Assembly (NCBI GenBank): GCA_030765645.1
Contig: JAVCCE010000008.1
Location: 1-64,000, forward strand
Length of the DNA: 64,000 bases
Reading direction: 5' to 3'
Origin: Candidatus Hinthialibacter antarcticus
GTDB taxonomy: Bacteria; Hinthialibacterota; Hinthialibacteria; Hinthialibacterales; Hinthialibacteraceae
The notes under the pieces were generated by a model that was given only the letters and a program-made list of their open reading frames with translations, searched no databases and was not told where the DNA came from. The position numbers were made by a program, and so were the translations under genes. Positions 41,958 to 51,138 of this stretch are shown here, in pieces; the stretch's first letter is position 1, and each line of letters starts with the position of its first letter.

Positions 41958-44900
41958 ATGTCAAATAAATTACGCAGTTCTCAATTGCTCAGCCAGTTGT
42001 ATTGGCGCTACCAGCGCCGCCGCCTGATCGGCTTGCTTTCGCTATGCCTTCTCTGTTTGATGCTGGGCGCTCAGGGCATGTTGTTCACGGGTATGGCGCT
42101 ACGCTTAGAACAATTCAGCCTAAACGTGCTCTTTACGGTCTTGTTATTGGGCGGCGCTGCCGTCATTGGGCGATATATATACGACTGGTTGGCGGACGGA
42201 GTGTTTGCGCGCCGATTTTTTCATCAATGGGAATCGCACCACCAGGATGTCGCGCACCGCACCGACTTGGTTGTGTATAGCGAACGTCAACCGGATGAAA
42301 TCCAACGCTTGGGCTATTCGCAAGAACTGATTCACGCTGAAGACGAAATATTGATTGAGCGATTGCAGGCAATAGCCCAACACAGCGCGCCTACTCCGCT
42401 GCGGTTGCCGCTGGCGTTGCTCGCGGCGGTGGTTATTTCATCGGGATTGATGTGGCTGGTCAAAGGAGACGCGTTGCAAGCGGAGTCGCGCCGCATCGCG
42501 CAGGCGCTGGTCGTGTATGATGCGCCGGACGACAGTCTATCGTTGCAAGTTCCAACCCAGGTGACGGTAAAACGCGGCGATCCGCTCACGTTGTCGGCGA
42601 CCATTCAGGGAGACCCGAAAGGGCAATTCGCGACGCTGCATCGGGAATTTCGATCCGGCTGGGAGAGCGTAAGCGTCGCGCCGCAAGACGGGCGGGCCGA
42701 GTTTTCGTTGCCCAGCCTCAATCGTGAAATGGTCTACTACATTTCGCTGGGCGATGCATTGTCCAACCGGGGGACGGCGACGCCGCTCGATCCGCCTGCA
42801 TTGGCGAAGGGGCGCATTGTCATTCAGCCGCCAGCCTATACCAACTTGCCGCAAGAGACCATCAACCATTGGCGGGCGTTCTCGGCGCCGCGTGGCAGCC
42901 ATGTGACGTTTGCGGGCATTGCCAGCGCCAGTTTGACCGCTGCGACGGCGCAGTGGTTGGGTAATCCATATCCATTGACGCTAGGCGGCGGCGAGTTTGC
43001 GATTGAGATCGAACAGATTCATCAGAACAGTGAATTTACCGTCTCGATGCAAGATGAAAACGGCATGATCGGCCAGTCGCAGTCAATTCAAATTGAAATG
43101 GTTGAAGACGCGACGCCGCAGGTTGAGATCATGGCGCCGCCGGAGAATATAGACATCCCCGGCGGGATGGCGATTGGCGTTTCGGCCCATATTCAAGATG
43201 ATTACGGCGCCCGTATTATGCTGCTGCATTCGCAACTGAACTATGACGAATCGACCAACAAGTCTGAACTGGTGTGGAAATACACCGAAGAACAAGCGGC
43301 GGACATAAACAGCGGTAAAGATTTTTATGTGAATTTTGAATGGAACATCGCGCCGTTTGAAATGTATCCCGGCGATGAATTGACGTTCTATCTTGAAGCG
43401 TTCGACGAAGACCCGTTTCATGGTCCGAAGGCGGCGCGTTCAAAAACACATACGGTGCGGTATCCCTCGTTATTGGATTTGGTGGATGAACTGAACCAGG
43501 AAGAAGATACCCACATTGAAGATTTGAATGAGATTCTCGCTGAACAACGCGATATCCGCAACAATCTAGACGATACCTTGGAGCGCATTGCGGAAAAGTC
43601 TGAAATGCAGGGGCAGGAGGAGCAGGGCGAAGAACAATTCTGGATGGAAAAACAAGAACTCGAAACCATCAAAGACCGCCAGGAAGAACTAATCGAAGAA
43701 GCCAAACGCATTGAAGAAGAACTCGAACAGTATCAAGAGTCAGCTAACGAAGAGCTCAGTTCTGAGGAAAAAGAAGAGCAGGGCTTTACGCCGGATACCT
43801 TAGAAAAACTGAGCCGCGTTCAAGAATTGATGAAGGAGATGGTCGACCAGGAAAGCCAGCAACTGATGGAGCAAATGGAATCGGCTATCGAACAACTTTC
43901 GCAAAATATGGATGCTGAGCAGATGCAGGAACTCGATTTCAGCGTCCAGAATTTTGAAGAGCAGCTCGACCGGACGCTGTCGATGCTCGAATCGACCTTT
44001 CAGTTCCGTCAGTTAGAAGGCCTTCGTCAAACGGCGGAGGAACTGGCCCAGCGCCAAGACCATCTGATGCGCGAAACGGAGCAATTACAGCAGGACGTTT
44101 CGAGTCTCGAATCAGAAATCCAGGAGATGGAAGAACAAGCGCAGCAATTGGCGCAAGAGCAAGAACAACAAGGCGAAAATTCGCAAGCAGAGAATTCGCA
44201 ATCGGGTGAACAGAACCAAGGCGAGCAAACCCCGTCGGGCGAGAATAGCGAATCTTCCGAGCAATCGGAGGGCGAGCAAGGCGACGCCGCCTCAGAAGAA
44301 CAGCAACGCCTGCAAGAGGAAATCAATAAGAAAAAAGAAGAACTAAGCGCGAAAGAAAACCTGTTGGCGCAGCGTCAAGAGCGCTTGCAAGAAGACGCTG
44401 AAGCGATGATGGAACAGATGGAGAAGATGAAGGAAGAGATGAGCGAAAGCAACCCCATGCTCGCTCAAAAGATGGAACAAATGCTGGAGCAGCTGCAAGA
44501 AAATAAAACCATGCAGCAAATGAAAAAAGCCGCCCAGCAATTACAGTCGGGCCAGCCGCAAATGGCGCAGCAGAACCAGAAAAAAGCGCTGGAATCTCTG
44601 CAACAAATGTCAGAGCAAATGAACGACCAAATGGCCAATATGGGCATGCAAAATATGGAAGAAGATTCCAACCAGATTAAGCGCCTGGTTGATCGCGGAT
44701 TGTTTCTTTCGGATGAGATGGAAGGCCTGACCGAGTCCGTCATGGGGCAGAGCGAGGCCTTGGCTGCGTTGCGAATCGCGAACGCCTACTTACGCGAAAT
44801 CAAGCGCGTACGCACCGTATGGAAAGGCGTCGCAGCGCAGAACCCGTATCTCAATCGACGTTCGGGCCAATTGCTGCAACAGAGCGAACAACGCCTCTAT

Positions 44901-45584
44901 GAAGCCGTGGAGGTAGGGCAGGGCGTCAAATGGCTGGGGCTGCATGAAGCCCGCCAGTCGTTGATTGCGCTCAATCAGGCGTTGCGTCAGATGATGCAAG
45001 ACAATCAGGACATGATGCAGCAAATGCAGCAGCAACAAAGCAGTATGCAGGATTTCCAACAGCAGATGCAACAGATGATGCAGCAACAGCAAAGCCTCAA
45101 CCAGATGATGCAACAGCTGAAGCAACAAGGCGAACAAGGCGAAAAGATGGCCGAACAACTCAAGCGCATGGCGCAGCAACAATCGCGTATTCGCAAAGAG
45201 ATCGAAAAAATGATGCAGCAAAACCGCCACGCCCGCCAATTGAAAAACCGGCTGCAGGGCATCTATGACGAGATGCGCGAGGTCGAAAAACTGCTGGAAG
45301 CCGGCGAGAGCGGCGACGAAGTCGATGAACGCCAACAACGCATCATGACGCGGATGCTCGAAGCGGGCACCATGCAGGAAGAAGACGAATACGGACGCGA
45401 GCGCCGCGAAGAAACGCCTGATGCGGTCGAAACTGAATCGCCGGAAGGCGAAGTAAAAACCGATTGGAAAGATTCAATACGCCGAAGCCTGGAGCAACCG
45501 CCGCTTGACAATATCCCGCCGCAGTATCGCGAGGCGATCAAGAAGCATTACATCCGGTTGTCTGAAGAAGCGCTGCCCGGTTAA
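41958..45584 (+). CDS. Giant DUF4175-like membrane coiled-coil protein
   Basis: This is a 1,208-residue protein. Three membrane helices lie near the N-terminus (about 24-44, 52-72 and 145-165). An extracytoplasmic region of about 330 residues follows with beta-sandwich-like stretches (VTVKRGDPLTLSATIQGD; IVIQPPAYTNLPQETI). From about 500 to 1150 it is a very long coiled coil extremely rich in Glu, Gln and Met (many QQMQQMMQQQQ-like runs). The layout fits the DUF4175 group of uncharacterised envelope proteins. ATG 41958 is preferred to the TTG six bases before. Codon use stays like its neighbours, so transfer is not indicated. Confidence 0.65.
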   Translation: MSNKLRSSQLLSQLYWRYQRRRLIGLLSLCLLCLMLGAQGMLFTGMALRLEQFSLNVLFTVLLLGGAAVIGRYIYDWLADGVFARRFFHQWESHHQDVAHRTDLVVYSERQPDEIQRLGYSQELIHAEDEILIERLQAIAQHSAPTPLRLPLALLAAVVISSGLMWLVKGDALQAESRRIAQALVVYDAPDDSLSLQVPTQVTVKRGDPLTLSATIQGDPKGQFATLHREFRSGWESVSVAPQDGRAEFSLPSLNREMVYYISLGDALSNRGTATPLDPPALAKGRIVIQPPAYTNLPQETINHWRAFSAPRGSHVTFAGIASASLTAATAQWLGNPYPLTLGGGEFAIEIEQIHQNSEFTVSMQDENGMIGQSQSIQIEMVEDATPQVEIMAPPENIDIPGGMAIGVSAHIQDDYGARIMLLHSQLNYDESTNKSELVWKYTEEQAADINSGKDFYVNFEWNIAPFEMYPGDELTFYLEAFDEDPFHGPKAARSKTHTVRYPSLLDLVDELNQEEDTHIEDLNEILAEQRDIRNNLDDTLERIAEKSEMQGQEEQGEEQFWMEKQELETIKDRQEELIEEAKRIEEELEQYQESANEELSSEEKEEQGFTPDTLEKLSRVQELMKEMVDQESQQLMEQMESAIEQLSQNMDAEQMQELDFSVQNFEEQLDRTLSMLESTFQFRQLEGLRQTAEELAQRQDHLMRETEQLQQDVSSLESEIQEMEEQAQQLAQEQEQQGENSQAENSQSGEQNQGEQTPSGENSESSEQSEGEQGDAASEEQQRLQEEINKKKEELSAKENLLAQRQERLQEDAEAMMEQMEKMKEEMSESNPMLAQKMEQMLEQLQENKTMQQMKKAAQQLQSGQPQMAQQNQKKALESLQQMSEQMNDQMANMGMQNMEEDSNQIKRLVDRGLFLSDEMEGLTESVMGQSEALAALRIANAYLREIKRVRTVWKGVAAQNPYLNRRSGQLLQQSEQRLYEAVEVGQGVKWLGLHEARQSLIALNQALRQMMQDNQDMMQQMQQQQSSMQDFQQQMQQMMQQQQSLNQMMQQLKQQGEQGEKMAEQLKRMAQQQSRIRKEIEKMMQQNRHARQLKNRLQGIYDEMREVEKLLEAGESGDEVDERQQRIMTRMLEAGTMQEEDEYGRERREETPDAVETESPEGEVKTDWKDSIRRSLEQPPLDNIPPQYREAIKKHYIRLSEEALPG

Positions 45585-45621
45585 GCGCGCCTTTTGCAAT
45601 ATTGTCGAAATATGATATAAC

Positions 45622-45656
45622 AGGCTGGGCTTCGCGCCCGGCCTGATTTATTTTTG
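45622..45656 (+). terminator. Intrinsic terminator after the DUF4175-like gene
   Basis: CAGGCTGGGC (45622-45631) pairs with GCCCGGCCTG (45637-45646) over 10 bp with one wobble, and TTTATTTTT follows. A promoter-like pair TTGCAA (45595) and TATAAC (45617), 16 bases apart, overlaps its left side, so it may also form the leader of the next transcript. Confidence 0.6.
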
Positions 45657-45667
45657 GGAGGATAGAA

Positions 45668-46747
45668 ATGCAACGAAATAACAAGACGTGGACATTGCGC
45701 TGCTTGGCCTTATTTATTCTGTGTGGAACAATGGCAATAACAACAATGAATGTAGGAGCAGGCGCTGTGAAAATTGAGAAAACGACTTTCGAAGGCTGGA
45801 ATGATTGTTACCGGATGTCAAACGGTGAAGTTGAATTAATCGCAGTGGCGGACATCGGCCCGCGTATTCTGCGCGTCGGGTTTGTCGGCGGGCAGAATTT
45901 CTTTAGCGTAAGTGAAGGCAGTAAGGGAAAAACTGGCGGCAACGAATGGAACGGCTACGGCGGACACCGCTTCTGGATCGCTCCTGAAATGGATTACACC
46001 TATCACCCTGATAACTTCCCCGTCAAAGCGGAGGTTCAAGGCAATTCGATCACGTTTACTTCATCGCCGGAATTGGTTGACTTCAGCAACCGCGCAGCAA
46101 TGGACAATGACGAGTTGTATGAAAAAGTGAATGACCCGGCGTTTAAGTCTAAGTTGACCGTACAAAAGGTTATGAAAGTCACTATGTCAGAAGAAGGCGA
46201 AGTGACTGTCGATCATACCGCGACCAATGTTGGTACTCAAACCTTGGATATTTCGCCCTGGGTATTGACCGTCATGAGTAAAGAAGGTCTTGCAATTATT
46301 CCCAATGAACCTTATGCGCCCCACGGCCCCGGCCATTTTCTTCCTGAACGGCAATTGGTGTTGTGGAGTTATACCTTCATGAATGATTACCGCATCCAGT
46401 TCGGCGACCGCTATTTCACTGTGCAGCAGGACCCGAAGGCAACCAAGCCGTTTAAACTGGGCTTCTCCGATACGCAAGGTTGGGCGGGTTATTCATTAAA
46501 TGGTGAATTGTTCGTCAAATATATGGACCGCATTCCAGGGAAATCTTATCCTGACATGGGAAGTTCAGTTGAATTGTTTACCAACAACGCCATCATGGAA
46601 ATCGAGTCGCTCGGCCCGGAGTTTAACTTGAAACCGGGCGAAGGTATGTCGCACCAGGAGCGCTGGCGCTTGTTCAAAACTGGCCCGATCGAACGAAACG
46701 ATGATGCGATTGATGCCAAACTCAAGCCATTGGGCTTAGTGGAGTAA
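45668..46747 (+). CDS. Secreted DUF4380-like protein
   Basis: This is a 359-residue protein with an N-terminal signal (about 10-32) and a body resembling DUF4380, a galactose-mutarotase-like beta-sandwich group. Features are VELIAVADIGPRILRVGF near the start, GGHRFWIAPEMDYTYHPDN in the middle, and VDHTATNVGTQTLDISPWVL later. The His and Glu of GHRFWIAPE may be active-site residues, as in aldose-1-epimerase folds. GGGAGG precedes the ATG. It is followed by its own terminator and then the GH172-like gene, suggesting a carbohydrate-processing pair. Confidence 0.65.
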   Translation: MQRNNKTWTLRCLALFILCGTMAITTMNVGAGAVKIEKTTFEGWNDCYRMSNGEVELIAVADIGPRILRVGFVGGQNFFSVSEGSKGKTGGNEWNGYGGHRFWIAPEMDYTYHPDNFPVKAEVQGNSITFTSSPELVDFSNRAAMDNDELYEKVNDPAFKSKLTVQKVMKVTMSEEGEVTVDHTATNVGTQTLDISPWVLTVMSKEGLAIIPNEPYAPHGPGHFLPERQLVLWSYTFMNDYRIQFGDRYFTVQQDPKATKPFKLGFSDTQGWAGYSLNGELFVKYMDRIPGKSYPDMGSSVELFTNNAIMEIESLGPEFNLKPGEGMSHQERWRLFKTGPIERNDDAIDAKLKPLGLVE

Positions 46748-46765
46748 TTCCAATTCGATGAAGCG

Positions 46766-46797
46766 AAAAAGGGGGCGGTGATCCGTCCCCTTTTTAT
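46766..46797 (+). terminator. Intrinsic terminator
   Basis: GGGGGCGG (46771-46778) pairs with CCGTCCCC (46783-46790) around a TGAT loop, with one G-T pair. The stem is extended by A/T pairs and followed by TTTTTATT. It lies 19 bases after the DUF4380-like stop. Confidence 0.8.
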
Positions 46798-46809
46798 TAG
46801 TGAGGAGAA

Positions 46810-48888
46810 ATGAAAATGAACATTCTACGCGCTTGTATGGCATTGTGCGTATTAACGCTGCTCCTTCCGTCTCCGCAATGCGAGACGATTACCTTCGGCT
46901 CGCTGGTTGATGAGATGACCGACATGCACCGCTTGGCGAAGTTCCCTGAACCTGTGTATAAGACCGTCCAGTTTTCATCGTATGACCGGCGCAGCAAGAC
47001 GCCGGGCGGGCCGGACTGGTATGCAAATTCCGACGGCTTTGGCAGCGAACCCATTCCCAATTTTGAAGAAGTATTGAAAGAGCCGGGTGCGGACAACATT
47101 GGTGAATATCTCGTTTGCGACGTAAAAGGCCCCGGCGCGATTGTGCGAACCTGGACGGCGGCGATCAAAGGCGATGTTCGCGTGTATTTAGACGGCTCGA
47201 AAGATGCGGTGTATGAAGGCTCCGCACAGCAGTTCTTTCAATATACGGCGCAGCATTTTTTAGCGGATAGCGGCATTGATTCAAAACTGATCGACCGCAC
47301 GTTTCAACAAAGAAATGCGTGTTACTTTCCGATTCCATTTGCGCGGCGCTGTCGCATTGAATGGCGCGGCAATTTGAAGGAACTACATTTTTATGAAGTG
47401 CAGATTCGCTTGTATGAGCCACACGCCGAAGTCGCGACGTTTGAGCCAAGCGACGTAAAAGTCTTTCAGGAAAAGATTGAATCCGTTGCAAAAATTCTGG
47501 GCGATATCGACGGCGAATGGCAGTACAAATCCGAAAAAGAAGCGCTGCCTTTGAATGCTATGTTGAAAGCGGGTGAAACGGTTTCTTCGATTAAGCATAA
47601 AGGCTCAGGCGCGATTGAACGGCTGACGCTTCAACTCAAAGCCGATGATCTCAACGCGGCGCTGCGCCAGACGGTGATGAAAATTTCATTCGACGGCTTC
47701 CAGACTGAACAGATCATTTCGCCCGTCGGTGATTTTTTTGGCGCGGCGCCGGGCGTGAATCCCTATACTTCGCTTCCATTTACCGTGACGCCAGAGGGCG
47801 AAATGACCTGCCGCTATGTGATGCCGTTTCGCGAGAGCGTGAATATCACCTTTGAAAACCGGGGCGAACAGACGGTTGAAATTATTGGTTCCGTTTTGCC
47901 GTGCGCGTTTGAAGTCGAGCCGGAGCGCTTCCAGCATTTTCGGGCGCGTTGGCGCGTCGAACATGACCTGATTAGCAAACCGGAACGCGACTTGCCGTTT
48001 TTGCTCGCCAATGGAAAAGGCGTTTACGTTGGTACCACCAGTTATTTATGGAACCCGAATTTGATCCCTACGCCGTATGGCAACTGGTGGGGCGAAGGCG
48101 ACGAAAAAATATTTGTCGATGAGGATGAATTTCCTACGACATTCGGTACTGGCTCAGAAGATTACTACAACTACGCCTGGTCGGCGCCGGATATATTCTT
48201 GTTTCCCTATTGCGGACAACCTCTCAACGATGGTCCCGGCAATCGCGGGTTCGTGACCAATTTTCGCTGGCATGTGATAGATGCGCTGCCGTTTAACGAA
48301 CAGATTGCCTTCTATATGGAACTCTTCACTCATCAGTTGACGCCCAAATTAACCTATGCGCGTATCAGTTACCACTATGGCTCGCCGGGAATCTACGACG
48401 ATGTATCGCGTATCAGCATGGACGATTTGCGTAAGCCCGTTCGCGATCAGGTTTGGAGCCCTGTAGCGGAATTTGGTGCTCAGAATTCGACGTTTTATGA
48501 AACCGAAGCCGTTGCGACAAAGAGCGCAACAAGCCGTATGGACAATGACAATCTGTTTTCAAACGGCTCATGTTGGGTCTGGCAGCCAAAAGCAATCGGA
48601 GAAACGGTTGAGTTAAAACTGTCGTTACAAGAAGCGGGCAAGTACGGCTTGCGTATGACCTGCGCCCACACAGAAAATTCGGGGACGTTTTCTATTCTAT
48701 TTAACGGAGAAGACATCGACGAAATCGTTGAATTGAATGTTGCGCACCGGAAGTATTTGAGAAACCGCTTTCTGCCGGAGTTTGAATTAAAAGCCGGAGA
48801 GCAAACGCTGGTTTTAAAATATGAGGGTGCGCCCGACGGCGCCGCTGGCGAGATCGGCGTCGATTTTGTTTGGCTGCAAAAGCGATAG
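46810..48888 (+). CDS. Secreted GH172 (DUF2961) family protein
   Basis: This is a 692-residue exported protein: signal peptide about 1-25 (ACMALCVLTLLLPSPQC), then the DUF2961 domain now called glycoside hydrolase family 172. Family marks are FSSYDRRSKTPGG, VCDVKGPGAIVRTWTA, and the conserved TFGTGSEDYYNYAWSAP with its active-site glutamate. The last ~130 residues form a beta-sandwich (VELKLSLQEAGKYGLRM), as often added to this family. Characterised members cleave or form fructofuranosides; the substrate here is unknown. GAGGAG precedes the ATG. An HR1 hairpin lies after the stop. Confidence 0.82.
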   Translation: MKMNILRACMALCVLTLLLPSPQCETITFGSLVDEMTDMHRLAKFPEPVYKTVQFSSYDRRSKTPGGPDWYANSDGFGSEPIPNFEEVLKEPGADNIGEYLVCDVKGPGAIVRTWTAAIKGDVRVYLDGSKDAVYEGSAQQFFQYTAQHFLADSGIDSKLIDRTFQQRNACYFPIPFARRCRIEWRGNLKELHFYEVQIRLYEPHAEVATFEPSDVKVFQEKIESVAKILGDIDGEWQYKSEKEALPLNAMLKAGETVSSIKHKGSGAIERLTLQLKADDLNAALRQTVMKISFDGFQTEQIISPVGDFFGAAPGVNPYTSLPFTVTPEGEMTCRYVMPFRESVNITFENRGEQTVEIIGSVLPCAFEVEPERFQHFRARWRVEHDLISKPERDLPFLLANGKGVYVGTTSYLWNPNLIPTPYGNWWGEGDEKIFVDEDEFPTTFGTGSEDYYNYAWSAPDIFLFPYCGQPLNDGPGNRGFVTNFRWHVIDALPFNEQIAFYMELFTHQLTPKLTYARISYHYGSPGIYDDVSRISMDDLRKPVRDQVWSPVAEFGAQNSTFYETEAVATKSATSRMDNDNLFSNGSCWVWQPKAIGETVELKLSLQEAGKYGLRMTCAHTENSGTFSILFNGEDIDEIVELNVAHRKYLRNRFLPEFELKAGEQTLVLKYEGAPDGAAGEIGVDFVWLQKR

Positions 48889-48911
48889 AAGTTTTTTACG
48901 TACTGGAGTAG

Positions 48912-48931
48912 GGGCGCAGCGTGCCGCGCCC
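48912..48931 (+). repeat. Short GC hairpin next to HR1 copy E
   Basis: GGGCGC (48912-48917) mirrors GCGCCC (48926-48931) with an 8-base loop. It is 24 bases after the GH172 stop and has no T-run. It may help end transcription together with the adjacent HR1 copy. Confidence 0.4.
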
Positions 48932-48959
48932 GTGATAACACCGATTAGAAATCTTTAAT

Positions 48960-49047
48960 TCAAGGCGTGGGTGCAACTCTGTGAGCGCCTGTGCATAAAG
49001 GCCTGAAAGCCTGCACTGAAGCGAAGAGAGATGTACCCACGCCTTGA
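48960..49047 (+). repeat. HR1 hairpin repeat, copy E (core only)
   Basis: Arms TCAAGGCGTGGGT (48960-48972) and ACCCACGCCTTGA (49035-49047) pair perfectly over 13 bp. The inner stem is AGGC/GCCT where other copies have GGGC/GCCC, a two-sided compensatory change. The copy lies between the convergent GH172 and mtnA stops. Confidence 0.8.
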
Positions 49048-49074
49048 TTCCGATGTCTATATACCAAATAAGCG

Positions 49075-50112
49075 TTATTGAAATAACTGCGCTAAATTCT
49101 CTTTATACGGTGGATAGATAATGCCTTTTTCGGTGACGAAGGCGGTGACCAATTCATTTGGAGTTACGTCGAAAGCTGGGTTGTAGACTTTGATTCCATC
49201 CGGCGCGGTTTGTTTGCCAAAGCCGTGGGTGATTTCTTCGGAGTTGCGTTCTTCAATCGGAATCAACGCGCCTTCGGCAAGGTTCATGTCAATGGTTGAG
49301 GTCGGCAACGCGACGTAAAAGGGGATGCCATGATGCTTGGCGAGAACCGCGACGCCGTAGGTTCCAATCTTATTGGCGACGTCTCCGTTAGCGGCGACGC
49401 GGTCGGTCCCAACGATGACGGCCTTGATCCAACCCTTCGCCATCACTGATGCTGCCATGTTGTCGCAAATCACAGTGACGGGAATATCGGCTTGCTGCAG
49501 TTCCCAGGCGGTGAGGCGCGCGCCTTGTAGCAGCGGGCGGGTTTCGTCGGCGAACACGTTGAGCGTGACGCCATTTTCTTTGGCGATGAACATCGGCGCC
49601 AGCGCGGTGCCATAGCGGGCGGTGGCGAGACCGCCGGCGTTGCAGTGAGTTAATACGCCGTCGCCTTCATTGAAAAGCGTCGCTCCGAATTCACCAATGG
49701 CGCGACAGACGGCGGCGTCTTCTTCGAGCATTCGTTGCGCTTCGTCGAAAACGATTGTTTTTAATTCATCGACAGATTTGCCGCTATTTTCGCTCGCGAC
49801 CCGTTTAATGCGGTCAAGCGCCCAAAACAGGTTTACAGCCGTCGGACGCGAGGTCGCCAGGTAATCGGCGGCTTTCTCCACATCGGCTTGGAACGCGGTA
49901 AAATCAGCGGCAGTCGAGTGCTTGACGCCGATATAGACGCCAAATGCAGCGGAAACGCCAATCGCAGGGGCGCCGCGTACGCGCAGCATTTTGATGGCTT
50001 CCCACATATCTTCAATGGTCTCGATGGTAATATATAACGTCTGCGTGGGCAGCAGCGTTTGGTCGATGATTTTGACTTGTCCATCCACGACGGCTATGGT
50101 ATCGAACGGCAT
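49075..50112 (-). CDS. mtnA: S-methyl-5-thioribose-1-phosphate isomerase
   Basis: This 345-residue enzyme converts methylthioribose-1-phosphate to the ribulose form in the methionine salvage pathway. MtnA marks are GAPAIGVSAAFG, the catalytic Cys in LTHCNAGGLAT, and the catalytic Asp in GTDRVAANGDVANKIGTYG. STIDMNLAEGALIPIEERN is also characteristic. ATG 50112 has AAGGA 8 bases upstream and gives the usual family length; an upstream extension to 50178 is rejected. It is divergent from rsmA. Confidence 0.93.
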   Translation of the reverse strand: MPFDTIAVVDGQVKIIDQTLLPTQTLYITIETIEDMWEAIKMLRVRGAPAIGVSAAFGVYIGVKHSTAADFTAFQADVEKAADYLATSRPTAVNLFWALDRIKRVASENSGKSVDELKTIVFDEAQRMLEEDAAVCRAIGEFGATLFNEGDGVLTHCNAGGLATARYGTALAPMFIAKENGVTLNVFADETRPLLQGARLTAWELQQADIPVTVICDNMAASVMAKGWIKAVIVGTDRVAANGDVANKIGTYGVAVLAKHHGIPFYVALPTSTIDMNLAEGALIPIEERNSEEITHGFGKQTAPDGIKVYNPAFDVTPNELVTAFVTEKGIIYPPYKENLAQLFQ

Positions 50113-50217
50113 GGCTTGTATCCTTACATATTGGTTTGCAATGGGAGAAACGGTAGCATCGAACCGTTTGTCCGGCAACCGTTTATCCTGAGCTGCACAG
50201 ATTGATCAAAATTCTTT

Positions 50218-51117
50218 ATGAACGTATTACTGGAATCACTCTATAGCAAGCAAGGTTTGATCGCCTATACCAAGCGCTACGGCTTGCGCTTGACCAAGGC
50301 GCTGGGGCAGCATTTTTTGATCCAGCGCGAATGGATGGCGGCTGTGCTCAACCGGTCTGAGATTCCCCGCGAAGGTTGCGTTATCGAAATTGGCCCGGGA
50401 GTGGGGCACCTCACATGGTTGCTGTTGGAGCGCGGTTTAAACGTCGTCGCCATCGAAAAAGACCGCCGCTTTGCCGGAATGATTCAAGAACTGGCGGCGT
50501 TAGAGCCTACCTACAAAGACCGCTTGCGCATCATTGAAGGCGACGCGCTGAAGACGGACTTCAAAGCGCTGCAAGAAGAAACGGGCGCGAGATGCGTCAT
50601 CGGCAACCTGCCATACAACGCCGCGACGCCGATTCTATTTCATCTCGCGTATTCTCAGGCGCCGCTGGAATGTATATGCACCATGGTGCAGAAAGAAGTC
50701 GGCGAGCGAATTATGTCGAAATCGGGCTGCAAAGCCTACGGTCGGCTGTCGGTGGTTCTACAATATCTGTTTGACATTACCGCCAGCGAGGTGATTCCGC
50801 CTTATGCGTTTTTCCCGGCGCCCAAGGTCGATTCGCTGGTGTTAAAATTTGCGCCTAAGACTGATGTTGACGCAGAGTTTGCGCAGCAATTTTTAGAGAA
50901 GGTTGTGCATGTCGGTTTTTTGCACCGCCGTAAAAAATTGCGTACGTCGCTAAAAGGCGCGACTGTACAAAAGCAAATTTTCTCGCTTGATTTTTTACGT
51001 GAAGCAGAAGCCCAATTCAACTTTGATGACCGCGCCGAACAGTGGCCGGTTGAACAGTGGGTCGCATTTGCGGAATATGTTCGGTCCCAGCCCGTTTCAA
51101 ATCCAACGGGCGTTTAA
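50218..51117 (+). CDS. rsmA: 16S rRNA dimethyladenosine transferase RsmA
   Basis: This is a 299-residue SAM-dependent enzyme that dimethylates two adjacent adenines near the 3' end of 16S rRNA, a late 30S assembly check. KALGQHFLIQREW, SAM motif EIGPGVGHLTWLL, acidic EKDRRF, and the catalytic GNLPYNAATPILFHL are all present. YAFFPAPKVDSLVLKF is typical of the KsgA C-terminal domain. No ribosome-binding site is seen before the ATG; an AT-rich leader precedes it. Confidence 0.93.
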   Translation: MNVLLESLYSKQGLIAYTKRYGLRLTKALGQHFLIQREWMAAVLNRSEIPREGCVIEIGPGVGHLTWLLLERGLNVVAIEKDRRFAGMIQELAALEPTYKDRLRIIEGDALKTDFKALQEETGARCVIGNLPYNAATPILFHLAYSQAPLECICTMVQKEVGERIMSKSGCKAYGRLSVVLQYLFDITASEVIPPYAFFPAPKVDSLVLKFAPKTDVDAEFAQQFLEKVVHVGFLHRRKKLRTSLKGATVQKQIFSLDFLREAEAQFNFDDRAEQWPVEQWVAFAEYVRSQPVSNPTGV

Positions 51118-51138
51118 TTATTAAAGAAGGAAAAAGAA

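Noticed and set aside
43500-45300. Repetitive CAG/CAA/GAA-rich stretch, considered as a DNA tandem repeat
   Set aside because: It is degenerate at the DNA level and follows the reading frame of a coiled coil; no exact repeat unit is visible.
44790-45338. 182-codon open frame antisense to the coiled-coil protein
   Set aside because: It is a Leu/His-rich mirror of the Gln/Met/Glu-rich sense repeats; no ribosome-binding site or protein-like sequence.
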